64,000 nucleotides of DNA from Petrolisthes cinctipes (taxonomy: Eukaryota; Arthropoda; Malacostraca; Decapoda; Porcellanidae): NCBI GenBank assembly GCA_033782935.1, contig JAWQEG010001539.1, forward strand, positions 1 through 64,000. The letters are read 5' to 3'. How positions within the stretch are numbered: the first letter of the stretch is position 1; the number at the start of each line of letters is the position of its first letter. Shown piece by piece: positions 11,509-26,500 of this stretch. The translations under genes were made by a program, and so were the position numbers. Below the pieces are notes generated by a model. The model was not told the origin of the DNA. It made no database searches and saw nothing but the letters and a program-made list of their open reading frames with translations.

Positions 11509-14500
11509 TATCTATTAGCTTACTATACAGTACTGTGATTGCTTAGTTTTGACCTGAATAGCATCATTAACATTTTTGCTTTCATTAGTTTTTCTGAGTT
11601 GCCCATAAACATAACATTGTGGAGAGTAGGCTACCCTTAACCAGTTAATGTGTTCATGGAGGGATTCATTAATGGAACTTGCCATCACAGGTGTCCTGTT
11701 GATTAGTTCCACAACACCACTCCACTTGATCTTCAGTTTGTAAAAATGTAATTCATGAAGGTATTGATTTTTAAATGAATATTTCCTTGCACACCAAGTA
11801 TAATAAGAGTGAATTTATTGTGGTAATTAACTTTACATATGTTGTGGTTTTCAGAATGTCGAAAATGCAGTATGGAAACCTGCTGTCTGCTGTACTGTAC
11901 TTCATAACTGCATGTCTATAACCAGTGTGCAATCTCATCTTTATTGTTACAGAGGAATGAGAGTCGGAGTGGTGATTATGAGGTATTGAGTGTGAAGCCG
12001 CAAGAAAACATGCCAGGCAACGCTGAGGCCACACTTAGGATCGCAGGTCGCGAAGTCACCAGTGAGGTCAGTCTATTGTAATGAGAGTACAATCACTCAG
12101 TCACATACAAAATTAATCTAAACTGTTCCAGCATTGTTTACCATTGATGAACACAAACAATTCTCTATTTATTGTGATAAGGGAAGGTCTTCAACAGAAG
12201 AAAGCATGATATGGTAGGGAGTTGTTGTTGTTGAAGTTCCTCAAGCTGTCTGGCTGAGCAGCCCCGAGCTCCTGAGGAAGGCCAATTCCTGAACCAGGCT
12301 TTCCCACAGTGCCCTCAGAGAGTGTATATTGTGTTGTTGGCAAGTGTGGTTGTGTGCATTGCAGTCTTCCATAATGTGTTTAATAGAATGGAGTGCTGTG
12401 TTGCATCCTGGACAGGCATCCACAATGGCTCCATCCAGCTTCTGATATGTCAGAAAGTGGTGGCTACATTGCAGCCTGTTAGGGAATGTTTGCAAATGAA
12501 TATGCAATTAATGAAAAATCTGTGATACAGTACTGAAACTTTCATAACATATTAGAGTACCAGTTTAGGAATGTTAAATATATTTTATCTACATAGCATA
12601 CAGCATTTGGTTTTAATCTGCATTTGTGCCTTGCCACCGTATTGTACACATAAGTTGCTGATGTGTAAAAAACTTTCAGGTGTTGTGTGGTGAGAGTTGG
12701 GGCAGTGCAACATCAGCATTCATAGTGACACCATACCACAGTAACCTTCTGACGGACCTGGTACAGAGTCATACTGTGGGGGACTTTTGTTTGGTGGGTC
12801 CCCGTGGTTGTGGCAAGTCCGCCGCCATTGCCAAGCTGGCTCACCTTCTTGGCTACCAGACTGAACCCATCCTATTGTATCAGGTCAGCCTCACCTGCTT
12901 GTGTTTTCTCAGTGGAGTTAGAGACAGTGTTAAAAGTGTGTTAAGAACTGTTGTTTACCAGTGTACAATAGGATGCACTGATACAAATTTAGTAGTCCTT
13001 TGTGCCACTTCCACCTGAATTTGAGCTGAGAAAGTTCAATACACAGTCCTTATGATAATGAAGAGATAATTATTTTGTTTTAACAGGACATGACCTCGCG
13101 TGACCTGGTACAGCAGCGTGTGACAGGTCCAACAGGTGACACTGGCTGGCAGTTCTCCCCTCTGGTGGTGGCAGCACTGGAGGGCAAGATGGCTGTACTG
13201 GATGGTATACATCGTCTTCACCACGGAACTCTCGCCGTGCTGCACCGGTACTCATCACTATATTACTACTTTTTTACTAAATTTATTTTTTGTTTTGTTT
13301 ATTCATTATTTCTCATATTCAGGACTTATGAATTATATGTACAGGCCTTTTTTATTATGTTATTGGTACAGTTGCCTAAAGGTTCTTCTTTACCCCGTTT
13401 TGTGTCTTGTGTAGAGTATTCGAAATATACTTATGAATTACACTGCTGAATTATCCTGTACTGTATCAGATATGATCCGAACATATCCAGTGTTGCCACA
13501 TGTACCCCAACAGCCAGTGCAAGGGGTAAAGGAGGACCTTTAAGCAACTGTGCCATTGACTTACAGAACCATTACTTAGTACTAAAGTATCATTTCATGC
13601 CACATTAAGGGATTGAAACTACATTATACAGTATCCAGGTATGGAAACAAAACAATTTTGTTAGCTCCTCCAAACTAATGCCATGTCAGTACTCTTCAAA
13701 ATAAAAAACTCAACCACTGAAGACTAGTCCATGATCAAGAGCTAATTTGTATAGTGGAACAAAGCTGTTATATCCATAGAACTCCTATACCTAAACTCAT
13801 AATTATATCTATGCTTAGAAAACATCTAGTAGCATCCCAAATAATTGATAGCTACAAATGCAGAATTATCTAAAATTCATAACAAGAATAAATGTTATCT
13901 GAGTATCAAAATCCACCTCTCCCACAACAACTTCAAAAATTTAGCAACATTTGTCACTAAATCCTCTGTACTGACTTACCTACATAAAATCTTTATTACT
14001 GGTGTAGATTAATCCATGACCGTGAGCTCCAGTTGTATGATGGAACAAGACTGTTGCATCCCTCCAAGTATGATGCTATAAAGACTACCCATAACCTCAC
14101 TGACGAGGACATGACTGGCCTGGGAGTCCTGCGCATCCACCCAACCTTCCGTGTGGTGGCCCTGGCTGAACCTCCAGTTGTCGGTGCAGCCCAGGGACAG
14201 TGGCTCACTCCTGAGGCTCTCACCCTTTTCCTCTACCATCCTCTCCGCCGACTCACTTCTCTCGAGACCATCGATTTAGTTCACAATTTGGTCAGTGCTG
14301 TGTTACACCCTCAGGTTTACATGGCAGAAATGTTGTGGTTATCATTATATATTGTGTTACAGTGAAGCATTCATGTGCTACTTCATAATCAAAATGCCTT
14401 CATATTTTTTTTGCATGATTACCTCAGTCAGTGAAAAGTTTTGAGATGCTTGAATCCGGATTAATAAGCTTGAAAATTTTAAGTATGAATAAGACCAAAG

Positions 14501-17500
14501 TTAGATAAAAATATCAACAACAACAGCATACAATTGAAAAAAGAAGAAGAAAGAGCATCTTATTGATACGCTGGTGACCCTCATCATTTCACTGCACTAG
14601 ATGTCTATAAAATTTCTATTCCTCACCTTGTCCCTCAGCAATTAATAAGTCATGAAAATTTGAAAAATATAATGTATGTGTATCAGTACTTCTGTCTTCA
14701 TGCATATTAAAGTAAAGTAACCACACATTATAGGCTATACTTGTACATCATTATTGTATACCTGGTAGCATCATGACTTCTTCAATAGCATAACATATCT
14801 GGGGGGATGAGCAGGTGAGCAGAACTTTTACCAATCACAGGCAGAACTAAACCTCTGTATGCTATTATAACTTACAGGTTGGTGAGTGCAGTGAACCAGT
14901 TCAACAGCTAATTGGAATATCGTCCCAGCTGGCGTCCTCCACTGACCCTGCCATGCGTTCCCTGGCCGAATCCCTCTCCCTGCGGCAAGTCATCAGGGTC
15001 GCTCGCCGGTTCCAGGCATACCCAGGCTTTGATCTCCATACTGCTGTGTACAAAGCCTGTCTGGCAAGGTGAAGTTGTAGAAAATAAGCACTATTTCAGA
15101 AACATGTTGCAGAAAGTGCCCTGTATCTTCCCCTCTGCTGAATTAATCTATCGCCCAGCACGGTATCCCTTAATGAACATACTGTACAACTTCCAAGTTG
15201 CCCTCTTTTATCAGAACGCACTCATCCCACCCACACCTCATACTGTCATACCATTCTTCACATACATGTTCTGGCCAGTACTGTACTCAAGTTGATAATA
15301 TTATTTCTGTACTGTATTTCAGTGTTTTCCACTGAATGAGGGATGTGGCAACCCCATTGCTCACAAATTCTGTGGTGAAAGTAGCCTAATTTTTCCTAAC
15401 CATAGAGGTCCCCTTTGCTATTTGCTTTGGTAACAGTAAAGGAATTATGGCTGTAAAACTTGTTCCAAAACTGCTTGCTGGTGGCATCTTATATACCAGC
15501 TGCAAGTAATGGAAGACTAACACATGCTTGCATGGTAAATGCCTCTAAAAGATTAAACAAATAAACGAACGAACAAACCATAGGCTTCAGGCTTTCATTG
15601 AATGCGCGCAGTACTCCATTTTATTGATTACTGCATCCACTGTATTAGATTGTACTTCTTATATTAATTAGTAATACCCATCTCTAGGTTCCTTCCACCA
15701 CTGGCCCGGCAAGCCCTGGACTCAACCCTGGAGAAAAGAGGGATAGTGCAAAGATCAGGGATAGGAGAGGAGAGTGGTACACAATTGGTGTGTGAAGTGA
15801 AGGATGGAGTTCTAAGGATTGGTGACACTCATACACCCGTCCACATTCCAGACAATAACACCAAGGTTCCTGACACTCTCTTCTTTGATATCCAGCAGGT
15901 GAGGATAGTTTCATTTGTTACTGCCAGTAAACACTTAGGCATTTGTTTTAACTATTTTCTTTCCATGGTGCTTCATATTTCCTTAAATTGTATTAAAAAT
16001 TGGTCATTTGTCTCAAACATTTTTAATCAGTCTTCTGTCTGACTCCCGAGTGATGAACCTGATTTTATCTGTATTATTGATGATCCATCCATTCGTAGTG
16101 CTAATGTCTCGCTTCCTCCCAGCCACATCCCAGAGTAGAATAGGCCACAATAGAAACCTCAGGCACCAAGAGATATTAGTTACTATAAGGACAAGTGGTT
16201 CACTACAATGGGGCCACCATTCTCCTTGCTTCAGGGAGACTGGGAGGTTGGGGTCAATAATTATACACACCATCCACTGGGAGTTTTGTGTCATGTTGTG
16301 TTATGTAAATTAATACTTTTTTCTTTTCAAGTTATAATATATTTGTGTTTACCCACAGCATATATCAGTCCTGGAGAACATGCTACAGGACTGGCTGCTG
16401 GGAGATCACCTGCTTCTCGTGGGTAACCAGGGTGTTGGCAAGAACAAGCTGGCCGACCGCTTTCTCTACCTCCTCTCAAGACCTCGCGAGTATATTCAGC
16501 TTCATAGGTATTTCTACAGCCTCTTGCAAAAGTCCCTCAGATCTCTCAAGTCTTATGGATATTTGGTTAATGGATAAGTAAAGAGTGTAGTAGATTTATT
16601 TTGTTTAATGCCTAAGTTAAATTTGCATTGGTTTGAGTTTCTCTCTTTAATGTGTAAATATGAAGTCTACATTCAGAGTACAGTACATTAAGCAACATTA
16701 TCCCTTTGACTGCCTATGATTTTTCATCAACCAATTAAATTGTTGTAGAGTAAGTCAATATTTTACTTGTCATAGAACTTTTTGTGGTTTACAGTAGTTT
16801 ATAAAATGTTATCTTTGCAAGCATTATATCCTGGGTTCAATTTACAGCATTTTGAAGCTCCTGTGCTTCTGTTCACCATAGAACATATTGTAGACTGTGG
16901 GAAGAAACTACAGATTCTGAACACATGCAAACACATGACACTCCGACTGCATTATATGCACCCCACCTCTTCCTTACATATGCCGTACTATCTAATTCAT
17001 CCTAGGAAGATATAGGTAGGATTTCATGGCTATATCTTCCTATCATATACTTTGAGGTCCATCTTTTGGTGGACTATAAGAGATTACACATTCCTCTTCT
17101 CTCTTGTCATTTATCAGGGTGTGGTGTGCCCATCAAGAGAGTTAGGGCCAGTGACTCGTCTGTGTGTAACTTTAGCTGTTTGTTGTTTATTACCACTTTA
17201 CATTTTAGGTGGTTCATTTTAGAATAGAAGTAAACCAATGCATTAATTGGTATAATTGCCAACAGATACTTCTAGGACACCCAGTTAGCCTGCCATAGTT
17301 GGTATTACTTTGCCATCATTTGACGAAACACAGCATTTCATACTTTTCACTTCTTGTTTATAATAGCTGATGGACACATTACCCTTTACTGTAAAAGCAG
17401 TTAGGATGTTTTCAGATCATCTACAAGTAACTGGAATTATACAATTTTTTGGTATGAAATGACTTCCAGAGATAATTTTGTGTGATTTCAGGGACACAAC

Positions 17501-20500
17501 TGTGCAGAGCTTGACCATCCAGCCTGTGGTGCGTGATGGTCGGGTTGGGTACGAAGACTCTCCATTGGTAGTGGCTGTTAAGACTGGCAGAGTGTTGGTG
17601 GTAGATGAGGCAGACAAGGCTCCCACTCATGTCACCTGTGTACTCAAGGTCAGGACTGTACAGCTGGTTTGACCCTGCCAATGGTACTATTGGTAGTGAT
17701 GCTTGAAGATGAATAGGTTGTAAAGTATCTATGTTTTAACACTATATGTCAGCTTTTTCATGTGCATGAAATAAATTTTTGTTCAAACATTGGGTTGGAA
17801 TGTTTTCAGACCTTGGTGGAGAGTGGAGAGATGCTGTTGTCTGATGGTCGTCGCATAGTGCCCCAAACACACCCTCTGGCCGCCTCACCTTCACCCTCGG
17901 TCATCGTCTCTCATCCAGACTTTCGCATGATTGTCCTTGCTAACAGACCTGGCTTCCCATTTCTTGGGAATGACTTCTTTGGTGCACTAGGTAATGAGGT
18001 CATATTCTGAATTATTTTTCACCAGATCTGGTGCAGAAGTCTGCCACCATGATCTCTAATATCACCTAGCCTTGAGTCAATATTTTTTTGTGGAATATAA
18101 GACACCTGTAAAATAGTTCCATATACAATAGGTTGTCGATATTCATTAAGATATTTAAAACTTGTCATATAACACAGACCCAGTAGATCATTTATTCTAT
18201 ACTGTATGGTGATAAGTACCAAAAGACTGGGAAAGCATTTGGTGGCTTTCAGTGGAGGACTAAGTTTAATATAAAGTGGAGGATTAATGAATTTATTAGC
18301 ATTTTTTCAATGGTATACAATACTAACTTATTAATAATACTGTTAGTTCTTATAGAAGAATCTGTTTCTCATTCAATCAAATGAATAAAAGTACGAAAAG
18401 ACAAAGGGCTGATTTACTGAACTAGCCATATTAATCATAACAAGAGTTGCCAGGGCTGTGGGTATCCTACACAGTTGAGCTACTTTTAAGTAAAGGTTGA
18501 AGAGTTTTGGGATGCCAAATATTGACAAGTGAGAGTGTAATATTTGAGTGTATGATGATCTGTTTGAAAAATAGTAAGCATTGACCTTTTACCTTGTTCA
18601 ATTGGCCTGGGTATAATTTCTTAAGTGAAATACCACTTTCAATTTTATTGTGTGTTTACTTGGTCAGCTCCTCAAAACAATATCTCACTTTCTCCTCATT
18701 CAGGTGATTTGTTTAGCTGTCATGCCATTGACAACCCAAGTGTGGAATCAGAACTTGCCCTGCTGCGGTCCTATGGCCCTGACGTGCCCCAGAGGACCAT
18801 GGAGAGGCTGGTGGCTGCTTTTGGAGAGTTAAGGGACCTTGCTGACCAAGCCCTAATACAGTACCCTTACTCCACCAGGGAAGTTGTCAACATTGTCAAG
18901 CATCTACAGGTAAGTTAGAGAGAACGATGGATAAATCTGTAACATTTTAATGAGTTTTTTTAAGGTAGTAGTTTTCCATAACAGACAGCTTTCTATATCA
19001 GAGCAGCATTTAGAGGAAAAGTAATTGTTTGCTTCCCCATTGTGTCATCATAATATTTATTACCTTTATATTTGCCAGAAATGTATAACTACTCCAAGAT
19101 TCTTCTCCTTTCTTTCTTTTGTTGGTTAGTTTCTCCCAGTATAAATTCCTATTATGGTCATCCACTTTCCCCAGAATCAATTACAGGATATTAATTACCG
19201 TACAAGAAGAAAACCCACACTGACAAATGAAAGTTTATTATCAAACAGTTTCGATGGACACTGCCACCATCCTCGTCTTGACCACTGAGGATGGTGGCAG
19301 TATCCACCAAAACTGTTTGGTAATAAACTTCCGTCTGCCAGTGTGGATTTTCTTATCGTCATAGACAATCACGCCAGAGTGATTCCTCCAGCCCATGACA
19401 GTAATTTTTTGGTCAGCATTGAAATCCATCTTCCACCTCTGACTGCATTCATACAAATTTGATATTTTTGCACCATTTTCAGTTTTTGTTCAAATACTCT
19501 TGCTATAATATCTCTCATCACACCATCTATGTACACAGTGAACAACTATGGTGACTCACCCACCAATCCATCCAAAAACATAAGAACAACACCCTGCTGC
19601 ATGCACGATCCCCTAACATCCACCCAACAGAATCCTCCCTTCCCCGTGAGGACAGAGTCTACCTGGCCAGGCTGCCATGTGGCCACCATCCAGCCCTTCT
19701 GACATATCAAAAGAAGCTAGATGGAGCCATTGTAGATACCTGTCCGGGATGCAACACAGCACCCTATTCTATTAAACACATTATGGAAGACTGCAACGCA
19801 CACAACGACACTCGCCAACAACACAACATACACTCACTGAGGGCATTGTGGGAAAGCCCAGTTCAAGCCTTAGCCTTCCTCAGGATCTCGGGGCTGCTCG
19901 GTCAGACAGATTGAGGAACTTCAACAACAACAACAACAACTATGGTGACATTACAAATCCATGTGTCACTTTAACAAAGACAGGAAACATGTCACCAAGT
20001 GCTCAGTCTTATTTCGTACATGCAATAGTACCAGTATAGAAGCTCTTTACTGCAGTCACAACCTTCCCTACCTCTACTCTATACCATACATTTGCAACAC
20101 CTCTTGTCAGCATCTGCTATCCACTTTATCATAAGCAATCACTACTTCTTTATCCCACTAACTAAAAAACTTATTATTTCCACCCCCACAGACATTCCCA
20201 GATGATGGTGTGGCCAAGGTGGTGCGTAATGTGGTGGACTTTGACTCCTGGTCTGGTGACGCCCGTGAGACACTGGTCCATGTCATGCACTCTAATGGCA
20301 TTCCCATAGATACATCACCAGTCAATGTCAACCTTGCCAAAAAGTAAGTTTCATTATACTGTCCTGTACTTGTTTACCATTTACCCACTTGAACAAGGTG
20401 GATTCAGCCTTTAGGGAATATCCCAGTTATGGATTACATATAGCAGAACCTCCAGCTAAACTTACTATTACCCTCTTCCCTATTCTACCCTCCATCATAT

Positions 20501-23500
20501 TATCAAACTAAATCACATCATCTGTGATTGTCCATTTGGGATAGAATAACCTGGAAGTTCTTTAGTTTTGAGTTATATTGATGCAGCTAAAAGAAAAAAA
20601 GAAACTATGGAGAGCTCCCTCTCACTTTCACGGGACACTAGCAGGTGCTACCACCAAGGAGTGGCTCATGCCATTAATAATAAATTATTGTTTTTGTTTC
20701 ACTTGGTCACTTTGTGTGAAGGAGTATCAAACTTCACACAATAATTAGTGGGAGACCAACCGTTTTGCTAAGAGAGTACTATAGTGATGATTGTGGAAAT
20801 ATCCGATCACCTTCAAAATACAATACTGTACTTCTTTGAGCAAGTGTAGATGGAACTAGAAATTAACTTCAGAGAATGTTGGATTAAATGGTTTAGTAAT
20901 AATATTGTCAAGGAATATTATAGAGGAATTTGGTCTTTATTATGTCATATAATTATATACTGTATTTAGAAAAGTTTTTTCTTTTTTGCTTAATTACTTG
21001 TGGTATAAATTTCAGCTATCAAGAAAGGAAGAAATGACAGCTGAAAATGTTGTAGTCAAGTGATACGTTAGATTTAATGTATAGGTCATTTAACTGTCCT
21101 TTATATGTAAGCAGGATATGGGTACAAGTACTGTAGTATTGGGGTGTATGTAGTGAATGTTGTGTGTTTCGTGATAACTAAATACGAGCACAGAAAAGAT
21201 AAGCTTTTATCTGTGACTTTGTTAAGCGGGTATCACACGGGCACTTTTTCCTGCGACATCGTGTCGTGCGACACCATTTTCGACGACATGTCGCGGAAAA
21301 CGGGAGATTTCAGACGATGACGTGTCCACGGAAACTATCGAAAATTGTCGGTGATTTCCTGCTACAGGGAGAAAGTCATTGAAAGTCTATAGTGAATACA
21401 CTGCAATTAATATATTATTATAGTATATTATAATTTAAGTGGTGTTATGTATCATTATTTGAATACAGAAATTTAATTCTTAGATCTTATATACTGTATT
21501 ATTTACACCGAACTTAACTGTTAAATATGAGCATGGAACATTGATTTGATTTCATGGTTTGTTTACATTTTGCTGCTCGCCTGCCGCCTCTTTCTTCTTC
21601 TTCCAGAGGAAGTGCACATACTCCAATAGCTAATATTGCTTGGTTGATAGCGTCCATCCTTGGTGATTTAGCTTGGTGTGACAGTATGAGGGATGGTCAC
21701 TTGAGTGTTTTTGTTGTTGTCCCGCTGCGCGCGTGTCGTCTGTCTTCGTTGTTGTCAATGATGCCGTACGCTATCATTTCCAGCGTCACGTCGTCGCAAA
21801 TGGTGTCGCAGGACACGATGTCGCAGGAAAACAGCGACCTTGTGATACCGGCTTTAGTTGTCAGCCTAGCACTGTTGTCTTATGTTAATAATACCTTATA
21901 CTGTAGAGTAGTTTCTACTGTAAAGTACCAGAGATCTGCAAATCACCTTTCTGAAAAAGTTAATTTTCTGAATAATTTGATCTTCATATATTCAACCAAT
22001 CATTAATTAATGTGTTTCCAGTAGGATTATGGATCACAGATATATACAAATAACAGAAGCTTGCATAACTTAATAGATGAATTTAGGACCACAGTTCTTA
22101 ATGAGAAGACAGACATTATAGTAGTGAGCAAATCAGACAAATTTCAAAGCAAGTTCCAAATTAGTGGTTAAAATTTATTTGGTGCTAATTGTAGTCACAG
22201 AAAGGGAGTGGGAATAGCAACATACATTTAGGAAACTACTTTAAAATACCATGAGAAACAAAAGTATTAACATCACTATGGTTAGATATCAAGAATGGAT
22301 GGAAAGTCTAGTTGTTGGGAAAATGTATTGATCCCCAAATTTAGGTAAAGGACAACACAATTCTGTTATGAGATGAAATAAAATTAATAAATCATCAAGA
22401 AATCACAAAGAGTATATAGTAGGACACTGCAGCTTAGAAATGTCATCTGGACCCCAGAACTGTGTCATCATGCCGAGGCACAAGGCACAACACCTATGTT
22501 CTGAGAATAGTAACAAAAATGACTTGTCATCATGGTTCAGCATATCTGGTGTCAAAAAAATCAATACTGTAATTTAAATACAAAGGGTTTCAGACCTCTG
22601 ATACTCTACTGTGGTTAAAAGATAGTTGTATCTCAGGGAAAAACATTAATTTTCCAGCAGCTGCTACATATTGTATCTAACAAAAAAAAATATTTTCTTA
22701 TTTATAAAACTAGAACTGTATTGCAATACACTGGTGTAAATTATAAGAGTAAATTTTCTTACCAACTGCTACTTAAAGGTACAGTACATTGTATATCTAT
22801 GTCAAATGTGTGAAGAACACATTGGTCTTATATAGTCATTTGTATTTCTGTGTAGGTACGGTATACAGTACAAGTTCTGTACAGTTTGTCGATCATAGCC
22901 AAGTGCTATTAATCATGGTTAGGCAGCAAACCTTGGCACTGAGACATTTCTTTTACTTTTATGATTTTTCGTTGAGAATGTAATGACCGTCAAAGTAGTG
23001 GTTACTGGAATTAACTGAAGTTGCCTAGAAAATATATACCCAACCCTCCGTTATCGCACCTAATTGATGCCGCTGTCAGTGTGATATAATGAGAATCACT
23101 AAAACGGAACTTAATAACTTATGAGGAAAAATAAATTTGTTCCAAGAGCCCTACTTTTGGCTCCTACAAAACCCAATTATAACCATTTTCTTTGTATTCA
23201 CTCTCACTCACTCTCACTCACACTCACTCTCTGTTACAAACATTCACTCTCACAAATTATTATTATTATCATTATTAATTCTCATTTTCTCTCAGTTTCT
23301 AAGAGAGAGAGAGAGTGAGAGAATGTGTGTGTACATAAGTACCTGTGAGAGAGAGAGTGTGTGTGTGTGTGTGTACGTAAATACCGGTGTGTGTGTATTC
23401 ACCACCCATTCCCAACCACCACTGGCGAGTGGTGGACGAGGCTTAAGGGTGATGGTACAGTACCAGAGAGTCTGAGAAGGAGGTGACGTCAGAATTAGCG

Positions 23501-26500
23501 GCCAGTGTGAGCACACTGACGCCTCTGACGTCAAGCCAAAGGTGTGATAACTGCTCTAGGACCCATGATAACAAAAAGGTTGGGTTTTTATAGTGTGTGT
23601 GATAACAGTGAAACGCGATAACAAAACCTGTGATAACGGAGGGTTGAGTGTATATGGAAATTAATACATGTACACTGCTGTACTTTTTCAAGCAATGCCA
23701 TAACATATGCTGCTAGTGGAAATAACATTTCCATCAGTCATTTGTATTTACTCTGTTGACAGTGAATTATGTGAAGAAATAAATGTTCATATTCCAAGTC
23801 TTGCACTAAAAGTACTGTATGAATCAAAGCTTGCACTTTTTATAGCAGTAGTATTAGCATATTGTATAAAAAGGGTGAAGTAATAAAAAATATATAAAGG
23901 ATCTACATACTTGTTTGAGTCAACCTGCCAACCTTCCTTCCTTGTTGTCAGGATCCCGTTGCCAGAGCCACGATTGGTTGGTCAGTGGCGTGTGACTCCT
24001 GGACGCTCGCTACCCTACACTTCCCTCATGCAGCTCCCGGTTCAACACCACTCACTCAGATACAAGGTAGGAGACTAATTTATACTATAGTTTCAAGACA
24101 TTTTCCATCATCTATCTATCCTTCTCATAAAAAAAAACACTTATCCCAAAGAAATAGGTTTAGGAAAGGTTCTTGTTCAGTTGCTGTTGGCATGAATTTG
24201 CAGCCACTTGTAAAAAATCAAAGGATATACACCCTAGTAGTAAACCATGGACTGTTTTGTAGTGCTTTGAATCATGGTGGAACATAGACTAGAATAATGG
24301 ATGGAAAACTCATTTGTTTTCAATAACGCACTTGATCCACTGCATTAAAATAATCTCTTGAGACTTGTGAAGCCTCTTTAGTCTCTGTGGTATCTCCTAG
24401 GGAATTATAGGATTGATGTCTGGCCTCTAATCAAATACTGAACCATGAGTCCTGTCAAGTGTGGTGGTGGGATCTGACTTTTTTCAAGAATGTGCTGAAG
24501 GGAGACAGGGTTGTGTCAGTGTCCCTACTCTGTTCACTTGCTTAATGGACTGGATGGAATGCTCTTGTTTAGTATCAGTCAGTAATTACAATTTACAAGG
24601 TGACGGACTATGATTATTCCGATGATGCAGTGATCCCCACTGGGACGTTGGAGGACATTACATTGCTCCTCATCCCTTGTTATGGGAATAGCAGGATTGA
24701 CTGTCATGTCTTGTCACTAGTGAGAAGTCAGTACAGTACTGTACACTTATATTAGGTCCCAGGCCATGTGGAAGATCGTAGTAAGAAGGAATTGGATGAA
24801 ATAGCTATAGTCCTTGCGCTTCAAGGAGTCCGTTCTGGGTGGGGCAGAAGGTGGAATTCCCCTGAGTGTGACATTGCTAGTTTGACACCAATTATCGGGT
24901 GGTGGTCAGGCATGAAATAAGTCAGTGACCCAATATCGCCTCAATGTGGCAACATGGCGAAACAGCTCTGTGCTGCCAGGTGTCATATAATTTATTCAAA
25001 TCATTGTTATAATAAAAAAAAGTGAAACTCATTGTACTATACACAGTTTCCTTTACTATATACAGAATATAAAATTAAACTACAATTTCAAATAGCACAT
25101 AGATGGGAAATATGAGAGAGAGAGGCATGTACAGTACTTAGGTTGATTTGGCAGCATGGCTAGTGGTAAATCATGACGTCTGCCACACCCAGAACGGACT
25201 CCTTGGAGCACAAAGACTATAGTTGGCTGTCACTTTCAGCACACCCAGGCTGCATTCCAATTCTCTTCCCAGTGATGTCTTCCTTCCTTGGTGCTCAGTG
25301 GCAGCATTTTGGACTAAGTTATCCTCCAATAAACTTCATACTTTTTGCCATCTGTATTGCATAGTGACTTGATATTTCATAAAGCTGTATCCCATTTTCC
25401 AGTAACAACCAATGTTTTATCTTTAATATAATGGGTCATAAATTTTTTTTCAGATATTGATTCTATTTTTGCACCCTGTTTTCAATGATAAACATTATTT
25501 CATGAAAATATAAGAATAACAATTACCGTACTGTACTGTACTGTACTACTTCCTAATGAAAATCATAGGTTTCTGTGATATCACTTCCTTAGATGACTGT
25601 TGAGTACAAAACATTAATCAAAATATGTACTGTATAATAAATATTACTTACTATGTAGCAACTTATCTTAATCTCTTCAACACCAGAGTGCAGTGAGACT
25701 GGGTGTGACCTACCTAGCAGTAGATGAGATAGAGATGCGGTCGGATGTGTTCAGTGAGCAGCAGAGTTATTGGGCACTGCCTGTACATGACACAGCTTTG
25801 GTGACTGATGTTGCCGTCATCCCTGGAGGTTCACAGGTCAGTAAAACAGGATGACTTAAGTATCCTGAATGAGCATGTGAACATCAGTGATTAAGTACCA
25901 TAATAATAATGTCATTACTTTCAGTAGTCATATTAATTTTATTATATTTTTTTATTCCAGGACCCCCTTGAGGACCATATATACGTGGCTACTGTGGCCC
26001 CAGCTGCTATACATTCACTGGTGCCCAAGGAAAAGAACAAACCACTTAAACAAATTCTTTTGCATGAAGTCCTTCCAAGTTACCGCTCGGCCTACCAGCC
26101 ACGCTTGAAAATGGTAACCCTACCAGATGGAAATTTGGTTGCTCATGAGGAAGTATCAAATATGCTTCTAAAGCTTGATGTGAATTCAGGATCAGTCGAG
26201 CAAATACAATTGAATTCCATGTTTGAGGCAGCTGCTGAGTCCTTGTTGAAACGTATTGGGGCCACCAAGGTAAAACAGACATACTTCCGCATGTGTAAGG
26301 ACAATGCTAGCAAGGGACTACTAGCTCTTTGGGAGGTTGGTGGAGGAAGTGTGCTCTTTGTTGATCTTAATAGTGACAGACTTCTCTCTCTCAGTCTCCC
26401 ACTTGTACTTTCCTCCTTCCACCTCATTGATGACAAAAACCAGTGGATGGCTGTGGATGAGGAAGATGGAAAGTGGCTGCTGAAAGGTCAAGATGACCAA

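Larger units (their letters stand above)
13248..18703. other. VWA8 introns without recognisable elements
   Basis: The introns 13248-14007, 14291-14877, 15069-15687, 15899-16358, 16508-17491 and 17991-18703 were read on both strands. I see AT-rich sequence, short TACTGTA-type words and no repeat family, RNA gene or extra coding exon. Short open frames there have no family resemblance. Confidence 0.6.

Noticed and set aside
21554..22006. 150-codon frame starting inside the Harbinger-like element
   Set aside because: It runs across the element's right border into flanking DNA, so it cannot be a native gene of either; no transposase motifs.
23121..23475. Plus-strand frames with Ser-His-Ser and Val-Cys repeats
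   Set aside because: They translate CTCACT, AG and TG simple repeats inside the Tigger-like element.
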